Shown here: positions 1 to 8,530 of the stretch, in pieces
Layout: each line of letters opens with the position of its first letter
Position numbering within the stretch: the first letter of the stretch is position 1
From: Verrucomicrobiota bacterium
Lineage (GTDB): Bacteria > Verrucomicrobiota > Verrucomicrobiia > Opitutales > Opitutaceae
NCBI GenBank assembly: GCA_023443985.1
Contig: JAEZSJ010000204.1
Span: 1-13,017 of the forward strand
Reading direction: 5' to 3'
Length of the DNA: 13,017 nucleotides
Program-made: the position numbers and the translations under genes
The notes under the pieces: model-generated
The model's database searches: none
What the model was told of the DNA's origin: nothing
What the model saw: only the letters and a program-made list of their open reading frames with translations

Positions 1-360
1 CGGCTCGATGAGCTTCGGGTTGCGGCCGAGCTTGGCGACCGCCGAACGCATCGCGGCGAGATCGACCAGGAGCGGCACCCCCGTGAAGTCCTGCAACACG
101 ATGCGCGCGACCACGAACGGGATCTCCTCGGTGCGCGGCGCCCGGGCCTGCCAGCCCGCGAGCGCCCGTACGGCGGATTCGGCCACCCGTTTGCCGTCGC
201 AGTTGCGCAGCAGCGACTCGAGCACGAGGCGGATCGAGACCGGCAGACGGGAGACCCTGTACCCGGCCGTCTCCAACGCCGGCACGGAGTAGAACCGGTG
301 TGCGGCGCCGCCGGCGGTGAAGGTCTGGATCGTGTTGAGAGGATTGGGCAGATCGCTCAT
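1..360 (-). CDS. acnA: Aconitate hydratase (AcnA type), N-terminal part, cut by the left window edge
   Basis: Aconitase interconverts citrate and isocitrate in the TCA cycle using a 4Fe-4S cluster. Only the first 120 residues are present, beginning with ATG at 360; the frame is still open at base 1. The translation follows AcnA N termini closely: a FYSVPALE block near residues 28-35, then RLPVSIRLVLESLLRNCDG, ALAGW, a VARIVLQDFTGVPLLVDLAAMR stretch around residues 86-107, and AKLGRNPKLIEP at the break. The cluster-binding cysteines would lie further on, outside the window. No Shine-Dalgarno site precedes the ATG (the leader ends CATTTTC). The peroxiredoxin lies 82 bp upstream on the same strand, with a GC-rich hairpin between them. 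The family is clear; AcnA rather than AcnB follows from the QDFTGVP and VDLAAMR signatures. Confidence 0.93.
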   Translation of the reverse strand, partial: MSDLPNPLNTIQTFTAGGAAHRFYSVPALETAGYRVSRLPVSIRLVLESLLRNCDGKRVAESAVRALAGWQARAPRTEEIPFVVARIVLQDFTGVPLLVDLAAMRSAVAKLGRNPKLIEP

Positions 361-390
361 GAAAATGTGGTGGTGCAGTGATGACAAAGC

Positions 391-419
391 GCGGCCGGCG
401 GGCAACGCGCGCCGGCCGC
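391..419 (-). terminator. GC-rich hairpin between peroxiredoxin and aconitase, terminator-like
   Basis: A perfect 10 bp stem (391-400 with 410-419) closes a 9-base loop 24 bases past the peroxiredoxin stop codon. On the minus strand it is followed by a short, interrupted T run (GCTTTGTCAT). The T run is poor, so termination may be partial and the aconitase gene beyond may still receive read-through. Confidence 0.5.
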
Positions 420-442
420 AAGGGGAAGATTGCCGGATGGGA

Positions 443-916
443 CTACTTCGCGAGCGCCGCCTTCACGGCCGCGAAGTCCGGAAGATCCTTGGGCGAGGCG
501 GTCTGCTCGGCGTATTTGACCACGCCATCGATCCCGATCACGAACGCCGCCCGGGCGGAGGTGTCCCCGATGCCGGCGAGCCCCTTGAAGAGCACGTCGT
601 AGGCGTTGGTGACCTCCTTGTTCAGGTCGGAGACGAGCGTGAGCTTGATGAAGTTCTTCTGCGCCCAGGCCTCCTGCGCGAACGGGCTGTCCACGCTGAT
701 CGCGATCACGTCGGCGCCGAGCTTCTCGTAGTCGCCGAGCCCGCCGCTCTGGTCGCACATCTCCTGGGTGCAGACGCCGGTGAAGGCCAACGGGAAGAAC
801 AGCAACACGGTCTGCTTCTTGCCGAAGTTGTCGCTGAGCTTCACGTCCTTGAGGCCGTCGGCCGTCTTGGACTTGAGCGTGAAATCGGGAGCTTTCGAAC
901 CGACTGCGAGTGGCAT
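443..916 (-). CDS. Peroxiredoxin (AhpC/TSA superfamily) with a C-x4-C pair
   Basis: A 157-residue thiol peroxidase expected to reduce hydrogen peroxide or organic peroxides in the cytoplasm. It begins with an APDFTL strand (residues 9-14), typical of the family. The active-site PxxxTxxC motif is PLAFTGVC at 42-49, giving C49 as the peroxidatic cysteine. A second cysteine, C54, follows four residues later, the spacing of peroxidatic and resolving cysteines in many BCP/PrxQ proteins, although the surrounding sequence looks more like AhpE-type peroxiredoxins. The conserved active-site arginine is probably R122 (TSARAAFVIG). ATG at 916 is chosen because the APDFTL strand starts a few residues in and the length fits the family. 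The same frame stays open far upstream antisense to tyrS, but that is a GC-rich artefact. There is no clear ribosome binding site. It is divergent from tyrS and upstream of aconitase on the same strand. Confidence 0.93.
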   Translation of the reverse strand: MPLAVGSKAPDFTLKSKTADGLKDVKLSDNFGKKQTVLLFFPLAFTGVCTQEMCDQSGGLGDYEKLGADVIAISVDSPFAQEAWAQKNFIKLTLVSDLNKEVTNAYDVLFKGLAGIGDTSARAAFVIGIDGVVKYAEQTASPKDLPDFAAVKAALAK

Positions 917-953
917 GGTGGTAGTGGATGCGGAGTTGGTTTTCGTGAGTGAG

Positions 954-983
954 CTCCCAAGGCTAAGCCTCGGGAATTGGGAG
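954..983. promoter_or_regulatory. Inverted repeats in the peroxiredoxin-tyrS divergent intergenic region
   Basis: CTCCCAA (954-960) is repeated inverted as TTGGGAG (977-983). A tighter alternative pairs 956-963 with 967-974 around a TAA loop; as minus-strand RNA this is an 8 bp stem with a single G-U pair. It sits 38-67 bases upstream of the peroxiredoxin start and about 93 bases before tyrS. It could be an operator or a leader hairpin of the peroxiredoxin mRNA. No known regulator consensus is recognised, and no good -35/-10 pair was found in this 159 bp gap. Confidence 0.35.
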
Positions 984-1075
984 GTCGCACCGTAGCTAGG
1001 CGCCCGAGCGCGACACAAACCAAAATTCCCCTTGTCCGCGCCCCCCGCCGGCGCGACGATCCGCGCCCTTTTCCC

Positions 1076-2353
1076 ATGAACATCCTCGAAGACCTGCGCG
1101 CGCGTGGACTGGTGGCGGATTGCACCGATTGGGACGGCCTTTCGGCCCGTCTCGCCCAGAAGCCCGTCTCGCTGTATTGCGGCTTCGACCCCACCGGCGA
1201 CAGCCTCCACGTCGGCCACCTCATGGGCCAGGTCACGATGCGGCGGTTCCAGCTCGCCGGCCACCATCCCATCGCCCTCGCCGGCGGCGCCACGGGCATG
1301 ATCGGCGACCCGTCGGGAAAATCCGCCGAGCGCAACCTCCTCACCCGCGAGCAGCTCGCGCACAACGTCTCCTGCATCAAGCGCCAGCTCTCCCGCCTGC
1401 TCGACTTCGACTGCGCCGGCAACCCCGCCCGCCTCGTCGACAACGCCGACTGGACCGTGCCCTTCACCTTCCTCGATTTCCTGCGCGACATCGGAAAGCA
1501 CTTCTCGATCAACATGATGATCGCCAAGGACAGCGTGCGGTCGCGCATGGAGGGCGACACCGGCATCTCCTACACCGAGTTCAGCTACATGCTGCTCCAG
1601 GCGCACGACTTCTACCACCTGCGCCGCACCTGCGACTGCGAACTCCAGATCGGCGGTTCCGACCAATGGGGCAACATCACCGCCGGCACCGACCTCATCC
1701 GCAAGAAACTCGGCGTGCCCGCCTGGGGCCTCACCTTCCCGCTGATCACCAAGAGCGACGGCACCAAGTTCGGCAAGACCGAGGGCGGCGCCGTGTGGCT
1801 CGATCCGCAGAAGACCAGCCCGTACCGTTTCTACCAGTTCTTCGTGAACACCGAGGACGCCATGGTCGTGCAGTACCTCCACAAGTTCACGCTCCTCCCC
1901 CTCGACCAGATCGCCGCGCTCGCCGCCGAGTTCGCCGCCAACCCCGGCGCCCGTGTCGCCCAGAAGGCGCTCGCGCGCGAGGTCACGACCCTCGTCCACG
2001 GCAAGTCCGCGGCCGACGATGCCATCCGCGCCAGCGAGGTCATGTTCGGCGGCGCACTCGAGGGGTTGTCCGAAGCGCTCTTCAACGACGTGGTCGGCGA
2101 GGTGCCCACCAAGCCGGTCGAGAAGGCGAAGCTCGAAGGCTCCGGGCTCGTACTCACCGAGGCGCTCGTGCTCGCCGGTCTCGCCCAATCGAAGGGGCAG
2201 GCCCGCAAGGACATCGAGGCCGGCGGCGTGTATTTGAACAACCAACGCGTGACCGATGTGGCCCGCGGCGTGACGGTCAACGACCTGCTCTTCTGCAAGC
2301 ACGTCCTGCTCCGCAAAGGCAAGCGCACCTACGCCGTCCTCAGCGCCCGCTGA
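1076..2353 (+). CDS. tyrS: Tyrosyl-tRNA synthetase (TyrRS, bacterial class I)
   Basis: Charges tRNA-Tyr with tyrosine in two ATP-dependent steps. The 425-residue product has the usual bacterial length and order: a class I catalytic domain, an anticodon-binding region and a C-terminal S4 RNA-binding domain (about 355-420). Visible motifs are YCGFDPTGDSLHVGH, with the HIGH-type signature HVGH at 45-48, the tyrosine and tRNA pocket motif QIGGSDQWGN at 191-200, and the KMSKS equivalent KFGKT at 231-235. ATG at 1076 is preferred because the protein then begins MNILEDLRARGLV, as TyrRS proteins do; the frame is open 33 codons further up but that segment has no family similarity. The ATG is preceded by a pyrimidine-rich CCCTTTTCCC and no Shine-Dalgarno site. 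It is convergent with the methyltransferase gene downstream. Confidence 0.97.
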   Translation: MNILEDLRARGLVADCTDWDGLSARLAQKPVSLYCGFDPTGDSLHVGHLMGQVTMRRFQLAGHHPIALAGGATGMIGDPSGKSAERNLLTREQLAHNVSCIKRQLSRLLDFDCAGNPARLVDNADWTVPFTFLDFLRDIGKHFSINMMIAKDSVRSRMEGDTGISYTEFSYMLLQAHDFYHLRRTCDCELQIGGSDQWGNITAGTDLIRKKLGVPAWGLTFPLITKSDGTKFGKTEGGAVWLDPQKTSPYRFYQFFVNTEDAMVVQYLHKFTLLPLDQIAALAAEFAANPGARVAQKALAREVTTLVHGKSAADDAIRASEVMFGGALEGLSEALFNDVVGEVPTKPVEKAKLEGSGLVLTEALVLAGLAQSKGQARKDIEAGGVYLNNQRVTDVARGVTVNDLLFCKHVLLRKGKRTYAVLSAR

Positions 2354-2363
2354 GGACGGCCAC

Positions 2364-2399
2364 GACGACCACAGGGCGGGATACCCGCCCGGCCTCGTC
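2364..2399. terminator. Hairpin between the convergent tyrS and methyltransferase genes
   Basis: GGGCGGG (2374-2380) pairs perfectly with CCCGCCC (2384-2390) around an ATA loop. Outer pairs CC/GG (2369-2370 with 2391-2392) and GACGA/TCGTC (2364-2368 with 2395-2399) lengthen it to an imperfect 14 bp stem. The position, 11 bases past the tyrS stop and 39 bases past the methyltransferase stop, suits a two-way terminator. There is no T tract on either strand, so Rho-independent function is not assured. Confidence 0.5.
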
Positions 2400-2437
2400 A
2401 CTCCTCCGGAGCACCGGCACCGCACCGCCCGCGGCGT

Positions 2438-3022
2438 TCAACACGGCCCCGTAAGGCTGTATGCAAACGCCGGCGGAAGGTTGCCCCATACGACCGGGCT
2501 GATGCGCACCTCCGCGAAACTCGCGCGCAGCCGCGCATGAAATGCCCGCACCCGCGGGTGCCAGGTGGCATGCACGTAGCCGAAGCCGCACAACCGACCG
2601 TCCGGCTCGAGCGAGGCCAGGATCTCCCCACGGATACGCTCGCGCGTGAGCATCGGCAGACTTGCCCACGGCAGACCGCTCACAATCACATCCGCCCGGC
2701 TGCAGCCATGGCGCCGCAGAATCGAGCGCAGATGCCCTGCCGAATCGTGGCAGACGGCTGCACCGGGAAACTCCGACGCGAGCCGCGCCGCGTGTCGCGC
2801 ATCGAGTTCGACGACGATCACCCGAGTACCCGACCGCACGTTGTCCAGCAGGACCCGCGTGATCGCGCCCGTGCCGGCACCAAGTTCGACGACCGTCTTC
2901 GCCCGCGCGAGATCGCTGTACCGGAGCACCTCCATCGCCAGTCGCCCGGAGCTCGGGGCCACCGCGCCCACGGTGCGGGGCCGCCGCAGGAATCCGGCGA
3001 TGAACTGCAGGTGTTCGCGCAT
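2438..3022 (-). CDS. SAM-dependent methyltransferase of the PmtA/COG3963 type
   Basis: A 194-residue soluble Rossmann-fold methyltransferase. The segment VGAVAPSSGRLAMEVL (18-33) and the SAM-binding glycine loop VVELGAGTGAITRVLL (44-59) are followed by an acidic strand end, VVELDA at 70-75. A catalytic-loop motif SGLPWASLP lies at 115-123, and NLPPAFAY at 181-188 near the C terminus. This set resembles small phospholipid N-methyltransferases (PmtA) more than KsgA, which has NLPY in the loop. By family analogy it may methylate phosphatidylethanolamine, but proteins of this group also include uncharacterised members, so the substrate is inferred. ATG at 3022 is chosen because MREHLQFIAGFLRRPRTVGA matches the usual N terminus; the longer open frame upstream runs out of frame through yraN. 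It follows yraN by 83 bp on the same strand. Confidence 0.8.
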   Translation of the reverse strand: MREHLQFIAGFLRRPRTVGAVAPSSGRLAMEVLRYSDLARAKTVVELGAGTGAITRVLLDNVRSGTRVIVVELDARHAARLASEFPGAAVCHDSAGHLRSILRRHGCSRADVIVSGLPWASLPMLTRERIRGEILASLEPDGRLCGFGYVHATWHPRVRAFHARLRASFAEVRISPVVWGNLPPAFAYSLTGPC

Positions 3023-3105
3023 CCGCGCAGAGCTGACTTTCCCGTCACTCCCTTGTCGATGCGAATTCACAGCGCGGAGGGCGTTCGCGCCGGACCGAAA
3101 CCGGT

Positions 3106-3570
3106 TCAGCTGCGTTCCCGTCCCGGAGCTGCTCCGTTCCCATCGCGGGGACGATAGCCCTTCCCGAAGAGCGGCACGTTCTCGAAGTGGAGGAGCGCCG
3201 TCGGCTCGCCCGCCACATGCTCCACCTCCACGATGTCGAAGCGGAACGTCAGCGGCTTCTCCGCCAACTGGGCGATGTACGCCCGGCCCGCCCGGCGCAG
3301 CGCCCGTTTCTTGCGGGCGTTCACCGCATGATAACCGCTGACACGCGCGTGCGCTGCGCGCGTCTTCACCTCGACAAAGACGAGCTGTGCGCCGTCGCGG
3401 CAGACGAGATCGATCTCGTCCCGGCCGTGCCGCCAGTTCCGCCGCAGGATGGCGTATCCCTTCTTGCGTCGCAGGAACTCGCCGGCGGCCCGTTCGCCCC
3501 GCACGCCCACCTCTCCCGCTCGCCCGTTCCGGAGATATCCGGCCAAACGTTCCAACCATTCCCGCAGCAT
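3106..3570 (-). CDS. yraN: YraN/UPF0102 family nuclease-like protein
   Basis: A small cytoplasmic protein of a widespread family with a restriction-endonuclease-like fold whose cellular role is not settled. The 154-residue version from ATG 3570 carries the family pattern in order: GERAAGEFLRRKKGYAILRRNWR (25-47), DEIDLV (51-56), and the nuclease-type ExK in LVFVEVKTR (E67, K69). The C-terminal 25 residues, after FGKGYR, are Gly/Arg-rich and look non-conserved. ATG 3570 has a GGGAAGGC sequence just before it. A GTG at 3624 with GGAG upstream would add 18 residues and cannot be excluded. In many bacteria yraN sits beside rnhB; here rnhB is on the same strand but two kinase genes and a doxX-like gene lie between them. 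Confidence 0.87.
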   Translation of the reverse strand: MLREWLERLAGYLRNGRAGEVGVRGERAAGEFLRRKKGYAILRRNWRHGRDEIDLVCRDGAQLVFVEVKTRAAHARVSGYHAVNARKKRALRRAGRAYIAQLAEKPLTFRFDIVEVEHVAGEPTALLHFENVPLFGKGYRPRDGNGAAPGRERS

Positions 3571-3653
3571 GCCTTCCCGTCTAGCCTCGCCTGCGACGTA
3601 TTCAATCGCCGAATCGACCGGCACACCGTTTCACTCCGCCGGATGCCGCGCCG

Positions 3654-3690
3654 CCCCGTAAGCGGGGTGCCCCCCGCCGGCCTGACCGGC
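3654..3690 (-). terminator. Two small GC hairpins after the DoxX-like gene
   Basis: CCCCG/CGGGG (3654-3658 with 3663-3667, loop TAAG) and GCCGG/CCGGC (3676-3680 with 3686-3690) lie 20-56 bases past the DoxX-like stop codon, in the 139 bp gap before yraN. Neither is followed by a T run. A terminator or a processing site is possible, but chance hairpins are common at this GC content. Confidence 0.28.
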
Positions 3691-3709
3691 GACCCGCGCG
3701 CGGCTTGCC

Positions 3710-4174
3710 TCAGGCGCCCTGCCGCCGCCTGCGCTTCCGGCGCTCCCGGACAACGCCGTCGACCCCGTAACGACCGCCGCCGAGTGTCGCGAGCAGCACA
3801 AAAGCGGCCGCCAGCGTCAGCGGGTAGAAGAACGCCGCGGCGCTCGCCAGCGTGCCGCCGCGCACCTCCGACCATCGCGCGACCGCCGCCCCGGCACCGC
3901 AGACCGCCAGCGCGAGCGCCGCCCAACGGGTCCAAACACCGCAGACCACAGCTGCACCGCCCGTCGCAACCACCGCCGCCACCACCGCGCCGAGCCATCC
4001 GGCCATCGTACGGCCACCGACGAGACCGAAGGAGCCGCCGAGCTCGCGCCATGCCGCCTCACCCGCGGCAAGCTCCGAGGCGCCGTAGAACAGCATGGTC
4101 CCGCCTGCGACCACGCGAAACCCGAGCAGCGCGAGGTCGCGCAGTCGCTCGAGAGAGTTGAGCGCGGGCAACAT
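3710..4174 (-). CDS. DoxX-like integral membrane protein
   Basis: A hydrophobic protein of 154 residues with four likely membrane helices, at about 14-32, 57-79, 82-100 and 110-131, and a very basic C-terminal tail (RERRKRRRRQ at 143-152) that would lie in the cytoplasm. The opening LLGFRVVAGGTMLFYGASEL resembles the first helix of DoxX proteins (L..LR...G..F..HG..KL), and GGGRYGVDG at 132-140 resembles the family's C-terminal GxGRxSLD motif. DoxX relatives are linked to redox or thiosulfate chemistry in some organisms, but nothing here indicates a specific role. ATG 4174 is preferred; a TTG at 4195 with GGAG upstream would add seven residues. It lies 75 bp past the hybrid kinase on the same strand. 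Confidence 0.65.
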   Translation of the reverse strand: MLPALNSLERLRDLALLGFRVVAGGTMLFYGASELAAGEAAWRELGGSFGLVGGRTMAGWLGAVVAAVVATGGAAVVCGVWTRWAALALAVCGAGAAVARWSEVRGGTLASAAAFFYPLTLAAAFVLLATLGGGRYGVDGVVRERRKRRRRQGA

Positions 4175-4226
4175 CGGCCACAGGCAAACAGCCAAGGCGG
4201 GTGCTCCGGCAAGCGCGAACCCGGCC

Positions 4227-4247
4227 CCCGCGGACTCCGGCCGCGGG
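4227..4247 (-). terminator. Hairpin directly after the hybrid kinase stop codon
   Basis: CCCGCGG (4227-4233) pairs with CCGCGGG (4241-4247) around a 7-base loop, starting two bases past the TAA at 4252-4250. No T tract follows on the minus strand, so this is terminator-like only in position and shape. Confidence 0.35.
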
Positions 4248-4249
4248 AT

Positions 4250-6193
<1,944 letters not shown>

Positions 6194-6204
6194 AGTAGGA
6201 ACCA

Positions 6205-6243
6205 CCCACGGCGCAACTCTGGGGGCAACGACCACGCCGTGGG
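6205..6243 (-). promoter_or_regulatory. Inverted repeat in the hybrid kinase leader, covering the likely ribosome binding site
   Basis: On the minus strand CCCACGGCG (6243-6235) is complementary to CGCCGTGGG (6213-6205) over 9 bp with a 21-base loop. The downstream arm ends 11 bases before the GTG start and includes part of the GGGTGG that best resembles a Shine-Dalgarno site. A competing 6 bp stem (6242-6247 with 6256-6261) uses the upstream arm. An AT-rich patch at 6263-6312, unusual in this window, may hold the promoter, though no clean -35/-10 pair is seen. Confidence 0.4.
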
Positions 6244-6406
6244 CGGCAAACGTGGGCCGCCGTGATTTCTTATCAACTGCACGGCCGAAATTTTCCGGGC
6301 TTTTATTTTCTCCACCCGCGGGAGGGTCCGCCGCCCGCCCGCCACGACCGGCCAATCCGCCGGGCCCAGACGATCCACACCGGGCCGCCGCCTCGGCACC
6401 CGCCGC

Positions 6407-7582
6407 TCAATGCTCCAGCATCCGCACCCGTTTGTGCCGCAGCGGAAACTGCAGGGTCACAACAGTCCCCACGCCCTCGCGGCTGTCGATGCCGATCTGG
6501 CCGCCGTGGTCACGCATGATCCGGTGGACGATCATCATCCCGAGCCCGTGGCCGCCTTTCTTCGTCGTGTGGTAGGGTTGGAACAACCGCGCCATCTCCT
6601 CCTGCGGGATGCCACTGCCGGTGTCGCCGAAGAGCAGATAGACGTTCTCGTCGTCGCGGCGCGACCGTACGCGCAACGAGCCGCCGGGCTGCATCGCCTC
6701 GCCGGCATTCTTCACGATGTTGAAGAACACCTGTTTGAGCTGGTTGCGGTCGGCGAGGATCACCTGCGGCTCCGCCGGCAGTTGCACATCGACGGCGATC
6801 CCGCGGTTCTCGAGCTCGCCGGCCTGGAACCGCAGCACCTCCTCGAGGACCTCGGCCGGATTCACGTCGCTGAAATCCGGCGGCCGGGGGCGGATCGCCT
6901 CAAGGAAGTTCGTGATGATGCCGTCGAGCCGGTCGACCTCCTCCTGGCAGATCCGCAACGACTCGCGGGCCGACTCGCCCTCGTCGGACGCCCGCAGCTT
7001 CTTCAGCTTCCGCCCGAGCAGCTGGAGATGGATCGTGAGCGAATTCAGCGGGTTGCCCAACTCGTGCGCCACACCGGCGGCGAGCAGCAGGATCGAGTTC
7101 ACCTTCTCGCTCTCGATGCGCTCCTCGGTCGAAAGCGTCTCCTGGGTGGTGTCGGCGACGATCGCCGTGAACCGCCGCGAGCCGTCCGCCGTCGCCTCGC
7201 GGTCGAACGGCACGAAATGCAGCCGCAGGAAACGGCGCTGGGGGTAGTTCACCTCCAGCTCGCGCGTCACCACCTCCGGCCGCGGTCCGCTGCGCTGCAG
7301 CGTCGCCTCGAGCGTCTGCCGCAATCCCGGGAACACCCGCCAGAGCTGCGCGCCGACGAGGGCGCCCTCGGCCAACCCCAGCAGCCGCGCGGCCGCCGCA
7401 TTGCCATACTCGATGGTGCCATTGTCCGCGATCACCAGCACGCCCTCCTGCACGGTGTTCAACACCGCCTCCAGCAGGCCGCGCTCGCGCGCGAGGCGTT
7501 GCACCAGGCTGGTCAGGCCGGCGGAATCAAGGTGGTCGAGCCGACCGAGCAGACGATCGAGGGGGGTGAGTTTCTTCGCCAC
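6407..7582 (-). CDS. NtrB-like PAS sensor histidine kinase
   Basis: A 391-residue cytoplasmic histidine kinase with no membrane segment. A leucine-rich helical N terminus (about 5-38) leads into a PAS domain (about 38-145; EGVLVIADNGTIEYGNAAAARLLG). The phospho-accepting histidine is H173 in AAGVAHELGNPLNSL. The ATPase domain has N292 (IVKNAGEAM), DTGSG at 320-324, the FQPYHTTK segment at 334-341 and GGHGLGM at 343-349. The HELGNPL H-box and short soluble layout are typical of kinases that pair with NtrC-class regulators; no partner regulator is adjacent. The start is GTG at 7582 with GAGG four bases upstream, one of the few visible ribosome binding sites in the window. It is 76 bp past rnhB and 213 bp before the hybrid kinase start, all on the same strand. 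Confidence 0.92.
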   Translation of the reverse strand: MAKKLTPLDRLLGRLDHLDSAGLTSLVQRLARERGLLEAVLNTVQEGVLVIADNGTIEYGNAAAARLLGLAEGALVGAQLWRVFPGLRQTLEATLQRSGPRPEVVTRELEVNYPQRRFLRLHFVPFDREATADGSRRFTAIVADTTQETLSTEERIESEKVNSILLLAAGVAHELGNPLNSLTIHLQLLGRKLKKLRASDEGESARESLRICQEEVDRLDGIITNFLEAIRPRPPDFSDVNPAEVLEEVLRFQAGELENRGIAVDVQLPAEPQVILADRNQLKQVFFNIVKNAGEAMQPGGSLRVRSRRDDENVYLLFGDTGSGIPQEEMARLFQPYHTTKKGGHGLGMMIVHRIMRDHGGQIGIDSREGVGTVVTLQFPLRHKRVRMLEH

Positions 7583-7642
7583 GGCGCCTCGTTACTGCGG
7601 ATCCGCGCCCTGTTTTCAACCCTGCAGGCGCGGCCGGCCCGC

Positions 7643-7658
7643 CGCCCCGGCCGGGGCG
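7643..7658. repeat. 16-base perfect palindrome abutting the rnhB stop codon
   Basis: CGCCCCGGCCGGGGCG is its own reverse complement and begins at the base directly after the rnhB stop (7659-7661). As RNA it can form a 6 bp stem with a GGCC loop. It could act as a terminator stem without a T tract, a protein site, or be a chance product of high GC content. Confidence 0.4.
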
Positions 7659-8444
7659 CTACTCCGCCGCCCCGACCTCAAGATCGCCGAAAAGCCCGAG
7701 CTGCCCCACGACGTCCCGCCGTTTGTCCTCGAGGAACGAGCGCACGAACTTGTCGCGGTGCTGGAAACAACGGCCGAGGCGCAGCAACGCCGCGCGGTGC
7801 TCGTCGGTGCCGTAGCCCTTGTGCGTGGCGAAACCGTACCCTGGATACTCCGCACACAGCGCGACCATCGCACGGTCGCGCGTGACCTTCGCCGCGATCG
7901 ACGCCATCGCGATGCAGAGCGACCGGGCGTCGCCGTGCACGACACCATCATGCGGATACGGGAAGCCGCGCAGCTTCACGCCGTCGATCAACACCCGACA
8001 GTTCACCGTGGGCTGGAAGGCCGCCAACGATTCGGGAGCGGAGAACAGGTCCGGTTCCTCCCGCTGTCGGAACACCTCCGGCGGATAGATCATCTCGAGC
8101 GCGCGCCGCATCGCCAGCTTCGTCGCGCCGAGGATGTTCAACGTCTCGATCTCGCCGACCTCCGCCCGCCCCACGCCGAGCACGATCGCGCCCTCCGCGG
8201 CGAGCTGCTGCAGCTCCGCGAACAGCCCCTCCCGCGCCTCCGCGGTGAGCTGTTTGGAGTCGTTCACCTTCGAGGCGCGCGCCTGCACCCAGCGCCCCTC
8301 GAGGAAGTCGCGGCCCACGCGTACCGCACCGGCAACGACGGGGCCCGCGAGCGCGCCGCGGCCCGCCTCGTCCACGCCGATGAGCGTGTCGAAGCCGGTG
8401 ATCTGCTTCAGGTCGAAGCCGCGAAGTTGGCGACGCTTGGCCAT
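7659..8444 (-). CDS. rnhB: Ribonuclease HII
   Basis: Cuts the RNA strand of RNA:DNA hybrids and starts removal of single ribonucleotides misincorporated in DNA. The 261-residue protein shows the type 2 RNase H motifs in order: GVDEAGRGALAGPVVAGAV with D25 and E26, NDSKQLT at 61-67, LIDG with D154, HGDARSL with D172, then IAAKVTRD and YPGYGFATHKGYGT (200-213). D25, E26, D154 and D172 make up the DEDD metal site. It is longer than the typical 200-220 residues because of an insertion of about 30 residues at 120-148 (PEVFRQREEPDLFSAPESL region) and a C-terminal tail ending GLFGDLEVGAAE. ATG 8444 places the motif at the usual distance; no Shine-Dalgarno site is seen. It lies 86 bp past rnhC on the same strand. 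Confidence 0.96.
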   Translation of the reverse strand: MAKRRQLRGFDLKQITGFDTLIGVDEAGRGALAGPVVAGAVRVGRDFLEGRWVQARASKVNDSKQLTAEAREGLFAELQQLAAEGAIVLGVGRAEVGEIETLNILGATKLAMRRALEMIYPPEVFRQREEPDLFSAPESLAAFQPTVNCRVLIDGVKLRGFPYPHDGVVHGDARSLCIAMASIAAKVTRDRAMVALCAEYPGYGFATHKGYGTDEHRAALLRLGRCFQHRDKFVRSFLEDKRRDVVGQLGLFGDLEVGAAE

Positions 8445-8530
8445 CGGTCAGGCGGTTGAAGAACGGCTGGAGTGCGCCGCAGCGGTCCCGTTCCCCGGAT
8501 ACGGGGGCCCGCCCGTCGTCGCCCGCGCCC

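Noticed and set aside
443..2425. A 660-codon minus-strand open frame spanning all of tyrS antisense and running in frame into the peroxiredoxin
   Set aside because: Only the last 157 codons look like a protein. The rest is the low-stop antisense frame of a GC-rich gene, with no family motif, and tyrS on the plus strand is certain.
1120..2454. Long plus-strand frame overlapping tyrS in another frame
   Set aside because: The translation is almost entirely Arg, Pro, His and Ala, typical of an out-of-frame reading of GC-rich coding DNA.
2438..3559. Extended N-terminal form of the methyltransferase (373 codons)
   Set aside because: The extra codons read yraN in the wrong frame. The methyltransferase family N terminus fits the ATG at 3022.
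3187..4161. 324-codon plus-strand frame over yraN and the DoxX-like gene
   Set aside because: Its second half is Arg/Pro-rich low complexity with no domain; both minus-strand genes are better supported.
6410..7885. 491-codon plus-strand frame antisense to the NtrB-like kinase and rnhB
   Set aside because: It crosses two certain genes and shows only composition-driven sequence.
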